Assembly (NCBI RefSeq): GCF_030269925.1
Contig: NC_085116.1
Span: 2,294,001 to 2,358,000 of the forward strand
Length of the DNA stretch: 64,000 bases
Direction of reading: 5' to 3'
Source of the DNA: Bombyx mori
Taxonomy: Eukaryota; Arthropoda; Insecta; Lepidoptera; Bombycidae
The notes under the pieces are model-generated. The model ran no database searches and was not told the DNA's origin. It saw only the letters and a list, made by a program, of their open reading frames with translations. Position numbers and translations under genes: made by a program. This document shows positions 33,621 to 45,964 of this stretch, piece after piece (positions within the stretch are counted from its first letter, which is position 1; every line of letters begins with the position of its first letter).

Positions 33621-34066
33621 GAACGAGACGATTAATCGATTTTAAGGAAAACGTTTTAATCGATTCTTGTTAAGTACTTTCATGTGTATTCGTTTACGAC
33701 GCAATAAAACAGTCAAGGGTTAAATTTATTTGATAATTTAATATGAGTGCTTATTTAAACTTAAAACGCTCACTAAACGGAGAAAATAAACGGACAAAAC
33801 GAAAGTAGTCGGTTTGTTTTTGAAACGTTTTTATTAATTCGACACCATCTGACATATTCTTTTTTTATTGTCATAAATGTAAAGTTGGTCTATTTTGTGT
33901 TATAGCTTTGAAACCTATAATACGATCATTATAAGAATTCCCACGGACCAGCACAAGACAGTCGATATTGCAATTATTGAGGAATAATATACATCCCAAT
34001 ATTCAAAGAGAAGCTCATTTTTGCCTGCAGCAGAAATAATCAGAACTTTGATATTACGTATATATA

Positions 34067-34307
34067 TTTTTTATTGCATTGATGGGTGGACGAGCTCACA
34101 GCCCACCTGGTGTTAAGTGGCTACTGGAGCCCACAGACATGTACAACGTAAATGCGCCACCCACCTTGAGATATAAGTTCTAAGGTGTCAGTATGGTTAC
34201 TACGGCTGTCCCACCCTTCAAACCGAAACGCAATACTGCTTCACGGCACAAATAGACGGGGCGGTGGTACCTACCCGTGCGTACTCACAAGAGCTCCTAC
34301 CACCAGT
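34067..34307 (-). mobile_element. SINE-A short form
   Basis: Complete short form ending accagt, with several point changes. Confidence 0.9.
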
Positions 34308-34654
34308 AAAAAATATTGCAACTGCCAACATCGTAATACATGTATGTATGTGGACATCAACAAAATGTCCTCGTTTCTGTTGTTCCAGGAAATACAAATT
34401 AGTAGTTTTATAATAAACTGACCAGACAAATACAGTTAGATGAACGTTGACATTTCGACCGTTCGGCTTATACACAGCTACATATTAGAAGCATTTCCAA
34501 AACAATTTAACGCAAATTTTCTGAGTAACAAAATATTTATGAAAATTAGAGACACAAAAATGAAAAATCCGGGAAATACCGGGAACAAGTCACGCACTGT
34601 CATCCGGCCCAGAATTAGGTATCCATGTTTTATCCGAACCAAAGACTGATATAC

Positions 34655-34812
34655 ATATTTATTTATGTTTAATTATATACCTATATAGATAATAGATATG
34701 CAGACAAAGAGCAAACAAACTTGTTCATAACACGAATGTTCGCCCGATACCGACATCGAACCCACCCCCGGAGCAACAATCAGGGGTCCTAATTACTGTA
34801 CCGCCGAGTCAA
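34655..34812 (-). mobile_element. Second tRNA-derived SINE family
   Basis: On the minus strand an A-box-like gactcggcggtacagtaatt is followed by a B-box gggttcgatgtcgg (plus 34750-34763). The body tgttatgaacaagtttgttt and an AT-rich tail with taaataaatatgtat follow. Head and tail resemble common lepidopteran tRNA-SINEs and are unrelated to SINE-A. Confidence 0.65.
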
Positions 34813-35261
34813 AGTATACTGTAGGAATTTCACGGCCAAGCAATCATCGGACGTGGAAAATATAAATCGAAATGTAAATAGTCAATATAAACATTATTAT
34901 TCAACGTGTCCCTACCACGATATTTTATTTGGAAAAGTTCTCAATATTCTGGCGCTGATGCAAGCGCCATGACTGCAGGTAGACCGAATATCGGAAACTT
35001 ATTAAAACTAAGCATTGTAATAAGAGCCCCTTAAACAATCGCATTTATAATGTAGACAATCGCGATGGCTTATGATAAATAATTTATGTAAAATCTGATT
35101 TAAACGCGAAACGTGGTTCTAATAATGTAGATGGCAGCAGTCACGCCATTGCGTCTTTATATTCCGATGCCTACTTAATACCAGGCCTGATCTTGAATCC
35201 GTCTAGATAATTCCATGATGGACGACTAAAGATGAATCAGTAAACGAAAAAACTTATGTTA
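34813..35261. other. Unique stretch, no gene seen
   Basis: Nothing recognised. Confidence 0.4.
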
Positions 35262-35362
35262 GGCAGTGGCCCCTGGGATTGCTGATGTCCATGAGTGGCA
35301 GAGACTAATTACCAACAGCTGGGCCTTATAGTCGTTTGTCTATATTGGTAATAAAAAAAAAC
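35262..35362 (+). mobile_element. 3' tail of the Jockey-like LINE family of 8490-9614
   Basis: cctgggattgctgatgtcca (the codons for GIADVHE-like ending) then a 3' UTR remnant and tggtaataaaaaaaaa. It matches the last 130 bp of the 8490-9614 element with moderate divergence. Confidence 0.65.
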
Positions 35363-36287
35363 GGCGTCATTTATAATACTTGCTAGACAAGCAAAGTCAA
35401 TTATGAACACGATTCTGCCAACTCGCGTTTTATGACTGCGCGAAATGATCTAAAGGATAAAATTGACACAAAACTAAAATTAAACTCCTTTAGAAGCTCG
35501 TATTCAATTCTTTGAGCTTTTAAGCAAATTTATTAGGGAAAGCTGTGTGTTTGTTTTGTAAACTATAATGATAATAGTGGAACGAGGCCAGTTTCGAAGC
35601 TGCGGGCTCTAGTAAAGCCGCACTCATGATACCGCTACAACGTCATCAACGTCAACGTCAAACGCTGCGTAAAATGATAACGAAATCATCACATCAGGCC
35701 GTCAGTCCATTAGAAGACGGAATATAGTGAAATAGACAATATAGCACAGATTTTAAATTACAAAAACACGAATACTGATTAGATAGTGCTAATTCGAATT
35801 CGACACAAAAACATACATTCTTTTTGTAATCGATTCTTCATTCAAACTGGTATTTTATTCTTTTTACGATCTCGCGCTAGATGAAAGCCCCACAAAATCG
35901 GGCTGCAGCTGCTAAAGCTGACGTCGGCAGTGTTACTAAATTAACAATTTAGAGGTCGTTTGATTAGGTCACCAGTGCCGAGCGGCACAATAAGGAGTCC
36001 GTAATAGGATAGGCAGTTTATTTCCTATTTACACAGTGTATTTAGCAGGAGGAGAAAGTATGGAAAACAGAAAGCACAGATAAAGCGGTATTAGACATAG
36101 ACACAAGCATACATAGGCATAACGTAGGCACAGATCGGAACAAAGTGGAAGTGTACCATAAGTCGAGGAACGACACAAACAATGTTAACATTTTGTGATC
36201 ATGTTACCTTTTGAAGGTACATCCACAGGGTGTCTTACTTTTAGGGATAACAAAAAAATCGGTCTACTACTCTAAATGAAAGCGCTT
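35363..36287. other. Unique stretch, no gene seen
   Basis: No supported gene. Confidence 0.4.
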
Positions 36288-36345
36288 ATATCATCATCAT
36301 CTGCCCGCTGCTGAACATAGACCTCTCCCAATTTACACCAGTAAA
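36288..36345 (-). pseudogene. RTE-like retrotransposon tail scrap
   Basis: atcatcatcatctgcccgct and gctgaacatagacctctccc match the standard DNA end of RTE-like elements (compare 13868-13989). Only about 55 bp remain. Confidence 0.5.
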
Positions 36346-37309
36346 TACGATTTAGACTGCTCATCCTATTTGTCTTGAAAACGCTTATATGCCTGAGCAT
36401 AAATCTCTATACTTAATCTACAAAACTAACATGGATATAAAATACATTTCCTCGTATTATCTATAAACGCATCTAATAGCTTAATAAATGTGAAATATTA
36501 TAAATTTATAAGAATAAGAAAAAAACTTGATCAGAATACCACAGAATTCGTAGCGATGACGGATGTTAATAAATACGGTTTTATTGATTTACACAGATTA
36601 CGACAGTGGCTTTCAAAATTCAGGAACAAAATGTACTAAACAATTGGTCATTACTATGCACTTCTATCGTTAAATTGTACGCAGGAGTAGGGTGATATCT
36701 GTACCCATTCTAGAAGTCTTAGTATTCTTCAGTTTATTTATGGATGTTCTAATTAATGATAGGTACTCTGTCGTTAGCAAGAATATTACTGTGAACAATA
36801 GATTAGGTGGAATTTCGAAGATGACATCAACAATGTAAAAAAATCGGTAAGGGGCATCCCTGACAGGGACCGTTCGCTCAAAGTCAATGAAAAACTAGAA
36901 TTAACAAACTTATATTTTTATTATTTTAAGTTTGTGGGTGATGTTGACAGTTTGTTTAAAATGATGTTCTTATTCGTTCTTTTTTGTTCAGGTATATTAT
37001 ACTATGTATTATGTATTTTTCTATGTTACAGTTGTTTCCGAATCAAGTTTATGACAATTTTCCCGCTACACCCTGACCTCGATTTCGTATTATCGTGTCT
37101 TCGCACGAACGTCAACAGATTGAATCTAATTATTAATAAGATGTTATAGCGGTTTCCGGCAACGTTAGTAAATATTAATGTTCTTTTCGAACAAATTGCG
37201 CATTAATTAATTGAATGTACTAAAAGTATTATATTTTAATTAATAAGCACTGTCCGTTGATGCATATTTTTTTTGGTGACGTTGACAACAGCTATTTTAA
37301 CCAGTTGTC
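36346..37309. other. AT-rich stretch, no gene seen
   Basis: A 71-codon ORF (36934-37149) is hydrophobic but unrecognised. Confidence 0.35.
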
Positions 37310-37530
37310 ACGAAAAGTTCGACGAGCGAAATAACCCATAGACACAGTCCACTGAGTTTCTTTCCGGATCTTCTCAGTGGGTTGCAATTGCGATCCGGTG
37401 GTAGATTCTGCAAAACACTGTTCTTACTATAGTTAGCAAATATTTCTTAGGTTGAGCCTTTAAGCTCACCTACTCGTCTGGGCGTAGCTTGGGGCCATTC
37501 TTTAGGCACCAGCGAATAGGCAGGGAGAAA
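37310..37530 (+). mobile_element. LINE-B 3' end
   Basis: cactgagtttctttccggat, cgatccggtggtagattctg, the ggttgagcc block and cagcgaataggcagg followed by an A-rich tail. 5' truncated. Confidence 0.75.
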
Positions 37531-37759
37531 AAAAAGAAAAAAGACAGATGTCACTTTAATTTAAAAAAAAAATTGTTTCCCGCCAATTAAAAACTTTTTT
37601 TTAATTTTTTTTATTTTACGACCTGGTAACATAGACCTTTAGGTCATATCTTATTTGGAAAAAGTTCATTACTTTTTAAAAACTTTTAAATAAGTCGCAC
37701 CACAGGCTATCCTAAAGAAGAATGTTATTATGTATAAAAATAAATCGTAGCGTCGCTGA

Positions 37760-38045
37760 TCGAAAGTGAATGTAGGCGCACCTGTAAGGTTAACCGTGAC
37801 CGGTCGGTCGTTCTGCACTTTATAGTCGGGTCACTGTGACGATACAAAGTGCCGTTAAACATTTTTATGTTGGCATACGGAGCTAATATTTTGCTTTACA
37901 AGCGAGTCGCGTTTACGAACTCTTCAGAAGCCGTCGCCGCTGTTTTTGGCGCCCGCGTGAGTCATACTTTCTACGCAGTGTGTTCTGTTTTATGTCGATC
38001 GACGGACGGGACAATGAGCGCCGGAAAAACAGTTCTCGTTTAAGT
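37760..38045. other. CpG-rich non-repetitive patch
   Basis: GC- and CpG-rich relative to its surroundings (gaagccgtcgccgctgttt, ggcgcccgcgtgagtcatac). It contains actttatagtc, which reads as a TATA-like box on the minus strand, and a gtgagt donor-like site on plus at 37957. Candidate regulatory region or alternative promoter within the presumed osp intron; not proven. Confidence 0.25.
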
Positions 38046-39992
38046 GGGATACAAGAAAAGAAAAAGAAAAAAAAAACGTCCCACTGAAACGTTCACCGTT
38101 GCAGAAATGATTGAGTAATAAATGCACGAATTATTTACGATGTGGTAATTTCTTGGCCGGCCTTTTTAGGCAGTCGGGTGAGGACTGGCCACTCTTGAGT
38201 CGTTCGAGAAGTTCTCTGACAGTGTACTTTATGTTTTGCCTTCGCGTTACGTTTGTTCGTGAATGATTTATTGCCGCAATGAGTGCGTGTGAGAAACCAC
38301 TCAAAATTCACTCGTAACTCGACGAGATCATTGACATTTTAATACGCTTAACACATAAACAAAACAATATTTATTAAATTTAACAAGTTATAATAAAAGT
38401 TTAAAATTTACATTTTAGAGTTATGAACAAATGTACAAAAATCACCATGAACATGTTTAAATATTACACGTCTTCAAATTTTATTGTCTCTTAAGCTGCT
38501 CAATTTTTTTTTGGTCGAGCCCTATGTTTTAAATTAGAGGTCGCACACCATTTCTGCGGCCATAAGTCAGTTTATTGTCCAACTATACTCTGACGTACTG
38601 TATGGCTATTTATTCCAAAGAGTTTAACTAAGTAATTGAAATAACAAAAACTCGGTTAAATTCGAGTAAAATTTATTCTGGACTTTTTACGTATTTCGTT
38701 TGACTTAATCACATTCTACTTTGCGTAGAGAAAATCCAATAATTATAATCAGCAAACACAAGTGAGCGTAGGTGGTTCGACGCGTTGGCGGGAAGACCAT
38801 AATGTCAATTTGACAGCACATACAGAACCTAACTTTTTTTATTTGACTTTTGAAACGGCAACCGCTGCCGTTCATATTTACACAATTCATTCACGAGTAC
38901 TCGTTAAATTGTCGCCTCCTTGAAGGGTGCGACGTGTTTCTGTGAGGTAAAACAGTGTCTATTCAACAATTGGACAGATGCAATACTCTACATATGAGTC
39001 GTCTATTATCAAAGGTGGCAATCTGTGCATTTGGACAAAAAAATGTTATTGATATGTCAATACAGATTGATTTGAATATAATCGTCTCCTTCAAAGAATA
39101 CGGTTCAAAACCTGCATTAAATAAAGGTTAATACTTAACCTGTTATTTATCTAAGATGTCGTTCAGAAGAGTTTTGTGACTGCCAATGGAATACAAAGTC
39201 AATAATTCGTTTTTCTGATTTACTAATAATTGTCCAAAAGTCACATTGCCGGCTTTGATAATAGTCGACTCATATAACGATTTTGCCATTTCAGATGTTT
39301 GATAGCGTAGAAGCTCTTAGATAAGAAAACATAAGTATGCCTATTAAACTAACCAATCCAGTCTGATAATTTACAAGTGATATCTGTAGCACCCACAGAT
39401 GTCAATTGCTTTTTAATCTTTATTGTCTATGGCAAAAATGGCGCAGTAACGCACGTGCTGCGGTTTTGTTTTCTCACGAATTTGATTTACAATAGAATGT
39501 ACGTAATGTACGTAGATCCTACATAAACCTATATGCGTTGCTTTCTGAATAAATATTGATTGCTTTAATACGAAATCACCCTGCTCCATAAGGACGAAAA
39601 CTCGTTAAACAATCTCGTATCTATTTAAATGCAGTTTTATTAAAAATTAAACATTTTAATTTTTTAATAAATGAAAGTTCCATAAATAGTACACAAAAGA
39701 AATGAATAATTCTGTTAAAGCTTCAGCTTTTTAGTTCGACTCGGCCTGGGAGTTGATGAATTTTGGCAATCATGTAATACAAGAGGAATTTCAGCTGCAT
39801 AGTATATTGGCATTCACTGACGAGTACTTAGATATAGTATTCAAAGGCAAATGAGCTTGTAGACCACTGCCATACAATGTATTATACTTTCAAGCAATAA
39901 AATTAAATTTCAAGCATTATATATCACCAACAGCATTCACGTTTAACAAAGAGGACGAATAACAATTATATACTATGTACATGATGCCAACA
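38046..39992. other. AT-rich stretch, no gene seen
   Basis: Nearly 2 kb without recognisable repeat or gene, unusual here for its lack of SINEs. Confidence 0.4.
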
Positions 39993-40164
39993 GTGTGCTC
40001 AGTGCGAATTTTTTAACATTATCGATAGCGTAAAAGTAACTCAAATTTGTAAGCAGTTGGAACAGCGCCCCTAGCGGCAAACGTATGCAAACGTTCCAAC
40101 TCTATACAAATTTGAGTTAACTTTTACGCTATCGAGAACGTTAAAAAACTCGCACTAAGCACAC
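39993..40164. mobile_element. Foldback MITE, 172 bp
   Basis: The left arm 39993-40063 and right arm 40093-40164 are near-perfect reverse complements (gtgtgctcagtgcgaa … tatcgatagcgtaaaagt / acttttacgctatcgaga … ttcgcactaagcacac pattern) around a loop of about 29 bp (agcgcccctagcggcaaacg). This is the structure of a miniature foldback DNA transposon. No clear target duplication was identified. Confidence 0.75.
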
Positions 40165-41639
40165 AGAACCATTGCGATATTCATTTGAGTTGCGCGAAGC
40201 GCGTCAACGCTTACGATTAGGACAATTTAAGAATGAACGGAACGACCACAGATAATGAATAAATACGCTAGCAACAGTTACTTGACACAGACAGATAAGC
40301 GACATGAGCACGTCTCTTTGCGGATTATCTATTGGCTTTGAGCATTTTATTGGCGCTTAAAAAAAATAGAACTGACATTTTGGGTGTAGATTAATTTTTG
40401 TATAAAATTTTTTTTTGACTGGTGGTGGGACGGTTGAATGGGTACGTACTGCCAGATTGCCAAAACTCCAAGTAGACGAGTCGCTACTGCAATATAGACA
40501 GGCCTGGGGCTACAAAATTCACATTAGATGACGAAATTCAATATGCGGTCAAATTAAATTAAATAGTTTTTATTCGAGACCGCCACAGATAATTCCAAAT
40601 AAGCGCGATTTTACAACCGAATCAGAATAGTGCCTTTGGGATCGTGGAACGACTTCATTTCACATCGGTCTATAATATTGGTCCATGAATTGTGTGATAC
40701 CAAAAAAAAGATAATAAAGAAAACGAAAATGGAAATATAAGGCATGTTCGAAGTTCAATTTTACTATAAACTACTTACAATTACTTACAATTTTCCTATA
40801 AACGTAGTAGGTATTGATTTCAAGGGATACATAAAGAATTTTATTGAAATTATGAGTTTGACAGCGTCATTGTCACGTCAGCTACAAGATGCCTTAAATG
40901 AACACATAAGTCTACTCGAATTACTGACGTCAAACGTAAACTATTCGCATCGAGCTCCATGCGTTAGTTTATTTTGTAAATACGACGAATATATTACCAT
41001 ACAAACTCATACAAATTCATACAGATTCCCAGATGACAGTTGTCCCGGGACATTATGGTAAACATAATTAAAATTTGTATTTTTAAGTTTTAATCATATC
41101 TTTGGCAATGCGGATAATTCATAAGTGTTTAATAACAAACAAAACTGTTTCAACACCGTAATTCTTGTTTGTTTAAAAGCGGTTGTCCGTGGCCGGAACG
41201 TAATTATTTGACCGTGATTAGGCTGTACGTCGGATGCAGCCTTTGCATGTATACTCAATGTCAAATAGCTCTAATTAATGCCGAGTAAGCCGCGTGCCGT
41301 TTATGAAATTATTGTTACGACATCTAACCGCCCGCTTTCAATTAGATTAGTTGAATAAATTAATCTAAGGCCAATGGTTCTAGGTCCAGTTATTCGGTTT
41401 CATGTTTTACTGGTAAATATCGTTCGTAACTAATGCGATCTTGACGAGTATGTTGTCTAATGATGATTTTAAATGATTTCGTTGTTAAGAGACAATTAAA
41501 AGTTGAAATTCTAATTACAGAATATATATACTTACGTGCTCTTAATTGTTACAATGGACACGAACTATTTCTACTATTAATATAAACGTAGATGAAAGGA
41601 ATTTGTATATTATTTATAGCTGTATATATGAGGCTAGAA
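40165..41639. other. Unique stretch with an unrecognised 105-codon ORF
   Basis: A plus ORF at 40744-41061 (MSLTASLSRQLQDALNEH near its middle) has no recognisable domain and a weak start context. I cannot support it as a gene. Confidence 0.3.
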
Positions 41640-41865
41640 GTTCTCTAACCCACATGGTGTTTAGGGTTAACGGAACCCATATTATTCAAAAGGGGTTAAT
41701 GCCACCACCCACTTGAAGCACGAGGTATACGTGTCAATTGTTTCGTTTGAAGGCTGCCTTGGGCTTCAAACTGGAATGTATTACTGGTTCTCGGCAGATA
41801 TAGGCAGGGCTGTGAGCCATTAAGCACCAGTGCGGGTGCTCAGTACGTTTTACGACAATAAAATA
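41640..41865 (-). mobile_element. Old SINE-A-related copy
   Basis: Blocks remain in order but are strongly diverged (cacatggtgtttagggttaa, aatgccaccacccactt, cggcagatataggcaggg). Confidence 0.6.
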
Positions 41866-42504
41866 TGAAAAACAAAAAAATTTCACGCATTAAATTATAA
41901 GAAAATTTTGTGAGACAATTTTATAAAATTTAAATGTTTAGTGGTTTTAATTTCGTGTTCGATACTTGGAGAAAAGGATAAAGGCTCGTCGGGAAGATGG
42001 AATATATCAGAGTAATCTGAACATAGGTTAAGAAGGACATCAATTTCCTCTTGATTTAAATGAGATGTTCTTAAATAGTCTAATACCTTTTTTGTACGTT
42101 TAGTTACATTCTCGACGTTCAGGAGAGTCTGAATTGGGTAGGTATCTATTTGATCTAGTTTTAATTTAAGGTTACGTCTGATTTTAGTAGGTTTGTTAGA
42201 GATATTAACGACTGGAATGTAGTTTTCGTTTATAGTGGAGTAGTTAGTAAATAAAGTAAGAGATTAAGGTTAAACATTTTCATCAGAATATAAAAACTCC
42301 TTAAAGTCCTTTAACTCCAAATAATTGAGCACCCTGCGTAACGTACCTGAAAAAAGAAAAAAAGACACGGATTAATTAAAACGAAGCGAGGTTTCGAACA
42401 CATAAAAACTCACTAACGACCCGACGTTAGCCAGAATGTATTTTCAAACAATTTATTCGACAATCGTAAATATATTATTTATTTATAATGAGCTTTTTAG
42501 ATAT

Positions 42505-42615
42505 TCTTGTTTTTATCGCTCAGACGAGTGAACGCACTCAAGGCCCACCGGGTGTGAAGTGATTACCGGGGACCATTGCATCAACGTAAATTCCACCCAC
42601 TTGGAGACCACAGGA
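42505..42615 (-). mobile_element. Old SINE-A-related copy, left part
   Basis: aggcccaccgggtgtgaagt and acgtaaattccacccactt. The remainder (acggctgcttctcggtagaa … gtagtacct at 42980-43035) lies on the other side of the Helitron at 42653-42970. Confidence 0.6.
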
Positions 42616-42652
42616 GATCCAGAGATCCAGAGAGAAGAGAGTTTTAAGTCTA

Positions 42653-42970
42653 CTAGTGGCCCCTCAGTAGTCGAAATTTGACTATAATTAATTGAAATTA
42701 TAAGTTTGAACATTATTATGGTTCTGTTGTCAAAGACCATTATACTTCCAATCACAGATTTCGGCAAGACTACACTATAGAGAAATAATATTATAGACAA
42801 ACAATATTAATCTATTTTCTATTTGACCACATACTTTAAAAAAAAAGAAATATTAACATTATGCACTCCTTCTCTATGTTCTCTATACGGATGGGAAATT
42901 TCATACTCCTTCGTCCGCGCAATTTTTGTAGAGGGGTACAAAGTTTTAGCTTCACATATTAATATATAGA
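42653..42970 (-). mobile_element. Non-autonomous Helitron inserted in an old SINE
   Basis: 3' CTAG at 42653 with the hairpin agtcgaaatttgact, and 5' TCTATATATTAATATG at 42970 on the minus strand. Same family as 24835-25248, internally shorter. Confidence 0.8.
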
Positions 42971-43173
42971 TAAGTATATAACGGCTGCTTCTCGGTAGAA
43001 ATGGGCAGGTTAGTAGTACCTGTCGCACATACCCCTCGCGTCTCCTAAGCGCAAATATCTCGTATGAAATTCGGCCCCTAACCGAAAAAAAAGGTGATTA
43101 CCTGTACCTAAAATTTGTTTTATTGCCTACAACAGAAGATGTGCGTACGATAAAGTAATCGAAGATGGTACCT

Positions 43174-43382
43174 ACTGGTGGTAGGACCTCTTGTGAGTCC
43201 GCACGGGTGAGTACCACCACCCGCCTATTTCTGCCGTGAAGCAGTAATGCGCTTCGGTTTGAAGGGTGGGGGAGCCGTTGTAACTCTACTAACACCTTAG
43301 AACTTATATCTCAAGGTGGGTGGCGCATTTACGTTGTAGATACCACTTAACAACCAGGTGGGCTGTGAGCTCGTCCAACCCA
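43174..43382 (+). mobile_element. SINE-A short form, internally shortened and without tail
   Basis: Starts at actggtggtaggacc; the 'gtctatgggctccagtaa' segment and the A-rich tail are missing. Confidence 0.85.
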
Positions 43383-43699
43383 AACCAAGAGAGATAATCA
43401 TTCAGAGACCCGGGATATAACTGCAGAAGACAATAATACTTTGTAATATGTCTTAAATGCTCTATCAAGTTTGTTTATTGATGATGATAGACGTCACCAG
43501 ATGTCGAGACTAGAATATATAAAACATCAAATGCCAAAGAGAAGTAGCAGAGGTAGCAGTTCTTTAACATCGTTGCAACTTGAAACTCGACGCAAAAATA
43601 AAACAGTCCTAAAAGATACAAATATCTGTAGCAAATTAGCATCAGATAGAACACTTCTGAAGTTATAATTTTTATTGCATATAACTGCACAACTTTTTT

Positions 43700-43850
43700 T
43701 GTTATAGTTGGCAGACAAACGGTTGCCAGAGTCCATGGACATCTTGAGACATGAGGTCGAAGTCCCAGTTGCACTGTATAAGGGCTGTGATAGCCTATAA
43801 ATTGGAACACATGACTTTTAGTAACAGATAGACGAGGACGTCCTATGGTA
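43700..43850 (-). mobile_element. Very old SINE-A-related copy
   Basis: gttgccagagtccatggaca, gagacatgaggtcgaag, gggctgtgatagcc and taacagatagacgagg follow the SINE order with heavy divergence. The long minus ORF 43475-43936 across it is probably chance. Confidence 0.45.
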
Positions 43851-44224
43851 AAGGTTTTTATGGCGAGGTGAATACACCCCATCAATAGTATGTTTTCAAA
43901 CTTGATGCGCAAGAGACCAAAGGATCTTAAATCCACAATTAACTCTCAAACCTTTATATTAAGCAAGAATTTCAATACAAACACAGTATTAAACAGCACA
44001 GGATGTAAATTGTCCTGCTAAGCACGTCCTCTCGTCCACTCACTCAGATATCCCAGGTATGTTGTTTTATTGTCGCCCAGAAGTATTTGTCCTTACAAGG
44101 TGTTGGACTCGCTCTCATTGTAATATCTATTCACTAAGATAACTATTAAAATGTATTACTGTTTCATTGGTCACCCTGCGGTGATTAATAAAATGATAAG
44201 GGTTGCCCACTTTTAACACTATTT

Positions 44225-44611
44225 TATTAGCTTTATCCTTATGTATGTTTGTTTGTATATAACGGAATCTATGAACATAATTTTCATCGATCTGAAGAAC
44301 TCCAATTAACTTGACTTTTCATAAAATTTAGTATACAGGGGATTGCGGGGGTGATAAATCGATCTAGCTACGATTTATTTTCAGAAAATGTTGTTTTATT
44401 CATGTTTTCAATAATCAACTTCATCGATAATTTTGATTTTTTTCTTTAAATAACCAGTACATATTTTTTTTTTTTATTATTCTGTCGGTAAGATCGAAAA
44501 ATATTATTCACATTTCATCATTTTATCAATATGTAATTCGTATTTAAATATAATTTCTAAAAAACACAATTTATAAAAAAAAATACCGAGCAAAGCTCGG
44601 TCATTATCTAG
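44225..44611 (+). mobile_element. Helitron with accgag/ctcggt terminal hairpin
   Basis: Ends accgagcaaagctcggt (perfect hairpin, 44585-44601), attat, CTAG at 44608-44611. Inside is ggggattgcgggggtgataa and acgatttattttcagaaaat, familiar from lepidopteran Helitrons. The left end is approximate. Confidence 0.7.
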
Positions 44612-44841
44612 GTAGTTTTTAAACTACATTTATTTATCAACTGTATGTGATATGATCTGTCACCAAACTTATGTAATGTACGGAATACACGAATATTCTC
44701 AAAATAAACCTCAATTAAAATCAATGTATTCTGCAAGATTGTTTTTTTTTTTTAATCCCTAATCAGTGAACGGTTTTGTAAGAAAATACGGCATGTAATC
44801 GATTCCAGCGCTCGCTGGTCACGCAACGCGCATCTCCGATC

Positions 44842-45093
44842 TTAAGGCTGGTTTTCTGCCAAAAAATGTACATTCGAAATCAGCTCCGAGCGGTTCGGTG
44901 TGTGCAAATGAGCGGCCTTTTGTAGTTCGACGTCGGAATCAATTTTTAAGGTACCTACGCTTCTTTTATTCATGAGCTCTTGATCGTGAGAAATCAATTT
45001 CGATAAAGGCAACATGTGATTTTCTTCTTTACGATTTGATATGTTAGTGCACTGAGCAATTTCTTGAAACACTTTACATAAATACATAAACAT
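44842..45093 (-). CDS. Unrecognised 83-codon ORF, coding-like
   Basis: Starts MFMYLCKVFQEIAQCTNISN and continues with a mixed, soluble-looking sequence (RKEENHMLPLSKLISHDQEL). It shows no membrane segment, no repeat content and no family I recognise. Balanced residue use makes it look more protein-like than other ORFs here. No convincing splice acceptor or donor is adjacent, so a spliced exon is not supported. It is on the same strand as osp. It could be a small gene, a pseudogene fragment or chance. Confidence 0.25.
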   Translation of the reverse strand: MFMYLCKVFQEIAQCTNISNRKEENHMLPLSKLISHDQELMNKRSVGTLKIDSDVELQKAAHLHTPNRSELISNVHFLAENQP

Positions 45094-45245
45094 GATACAC
45101 TAATTTGGTAGCACGACAATCTATCCTGTTTCTTGGCCAAAGCAGGAATGCATTCTAGTTTAAAGTGACACATGTAAGTATTGGTTCATTAGCTACAGAT
45201 AAAATACGGTATCAAGATTTAGGTCTTTTCATTTATTATTTTATA

Positions 45246-45367
45246 CTAGCGACCCGCCCTCGCTTCGCTTCGGAAACATTATATTTTATTATTGATTTAT
45301 AGCTGAGTCCCGCGATGTTACCCGCAGTTATTGTCGTACCGCGAGTGAAGCCGCGGGGCGAACCTAG
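45246..45367. mobile_element. Two outward-facing Helitron 3' ends
   Basis: The left end is a minus-oriented terminus (CTAG at 45246-45249 with hairpin agcga-cccgccc-tcgct, same family as 6850-7062). The right end is a plus-oriented terminus (accgcgagtgaagccgcggg … CTAG at 45364-45367 then T). No 5' ends lie between them. Confidence 0.7.
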
Positions 45368-45377
45368 TCTAAAAAAG

Positions 45378-45510
45378 TTAGTGGATCGGGAGGATCTGAA
45401 ATGACGTGTTTGGGGCGACGTCGACTGCTTTCCATTCTTTCCGCAGGATCGGGAATGTAGTTACCGACGCGGCGACGGCCACGGTGAGAGAATTCTCGTG
45501 TCGTGCCGCT
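45378..45510 (-). mobile_element. LINE-B ORF2 C-terminal fragment
   Basis: The minus frame reads VGNYIPDPAERMESSRRRPK then HVISDPPDPL, the same C-terminal protein as in 24060 and 55263. It is 3' truncated at the ORF end and may extend right to about 45556, where the 32-nt block shared with 10098 occurs. Confidence 0.75.
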
Positions 45511-45964
45511 TTATCGAAGTGGTCTTGAAGAGCGGTGCCTCCGTCCTAAGAACTGTCATTCGTTTTTGTTGGCTAACGTCAAGAGAAGATTTCTAAATTC
45601 TTTTAAAACGACAAACGTGATTGGTGCACTCAATATTTCTCTTAGCTCGATCGCCCTATTCGCCCCTATGATGACTGACGAAGGTGTTAATAATTTCTGG
45701 CTTCTCCGACATATACATAAGTATTTGTTAAAGAAAGTTAAGGATATTTAATTTTATTCATTCAAATTTAAAGACGATCAGCTTTTTTTGAATTTATACT
45801 TCTTTAGGCGCGTTATTAAAAATTGATGAGAGTGAAATTTTACGATGCCCGCGCACCGTGACACAAAATTAACAGAATGAAGTTGCCCACTAAATCGCTC
45901 ATTACAATACGACCGACGTAACTTGGCGAGTCTGAATATAGCCGCAGGTGAACTTTCCGAACCG

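Noticed and set aside
40744..41061. 105-codon plus ORF
   Set aside because: Weak start, AT-biased N-terminal half, no domain or splice support. Kept only as a remark.
43475..43936. 153-codon minus-strand ORF
   Set aside because: Overlaps an old SINE-A-like copy at 43700-43850 and is rich in hydrophobic and aromatic residues typical of AT-rich non-coding DNA; no domain.
44842..45093. Reading 44842-45093 as an internal osp exon
   Set aside because: No acceptor with a pyrimidine tract and no donor adjoin the open frame.
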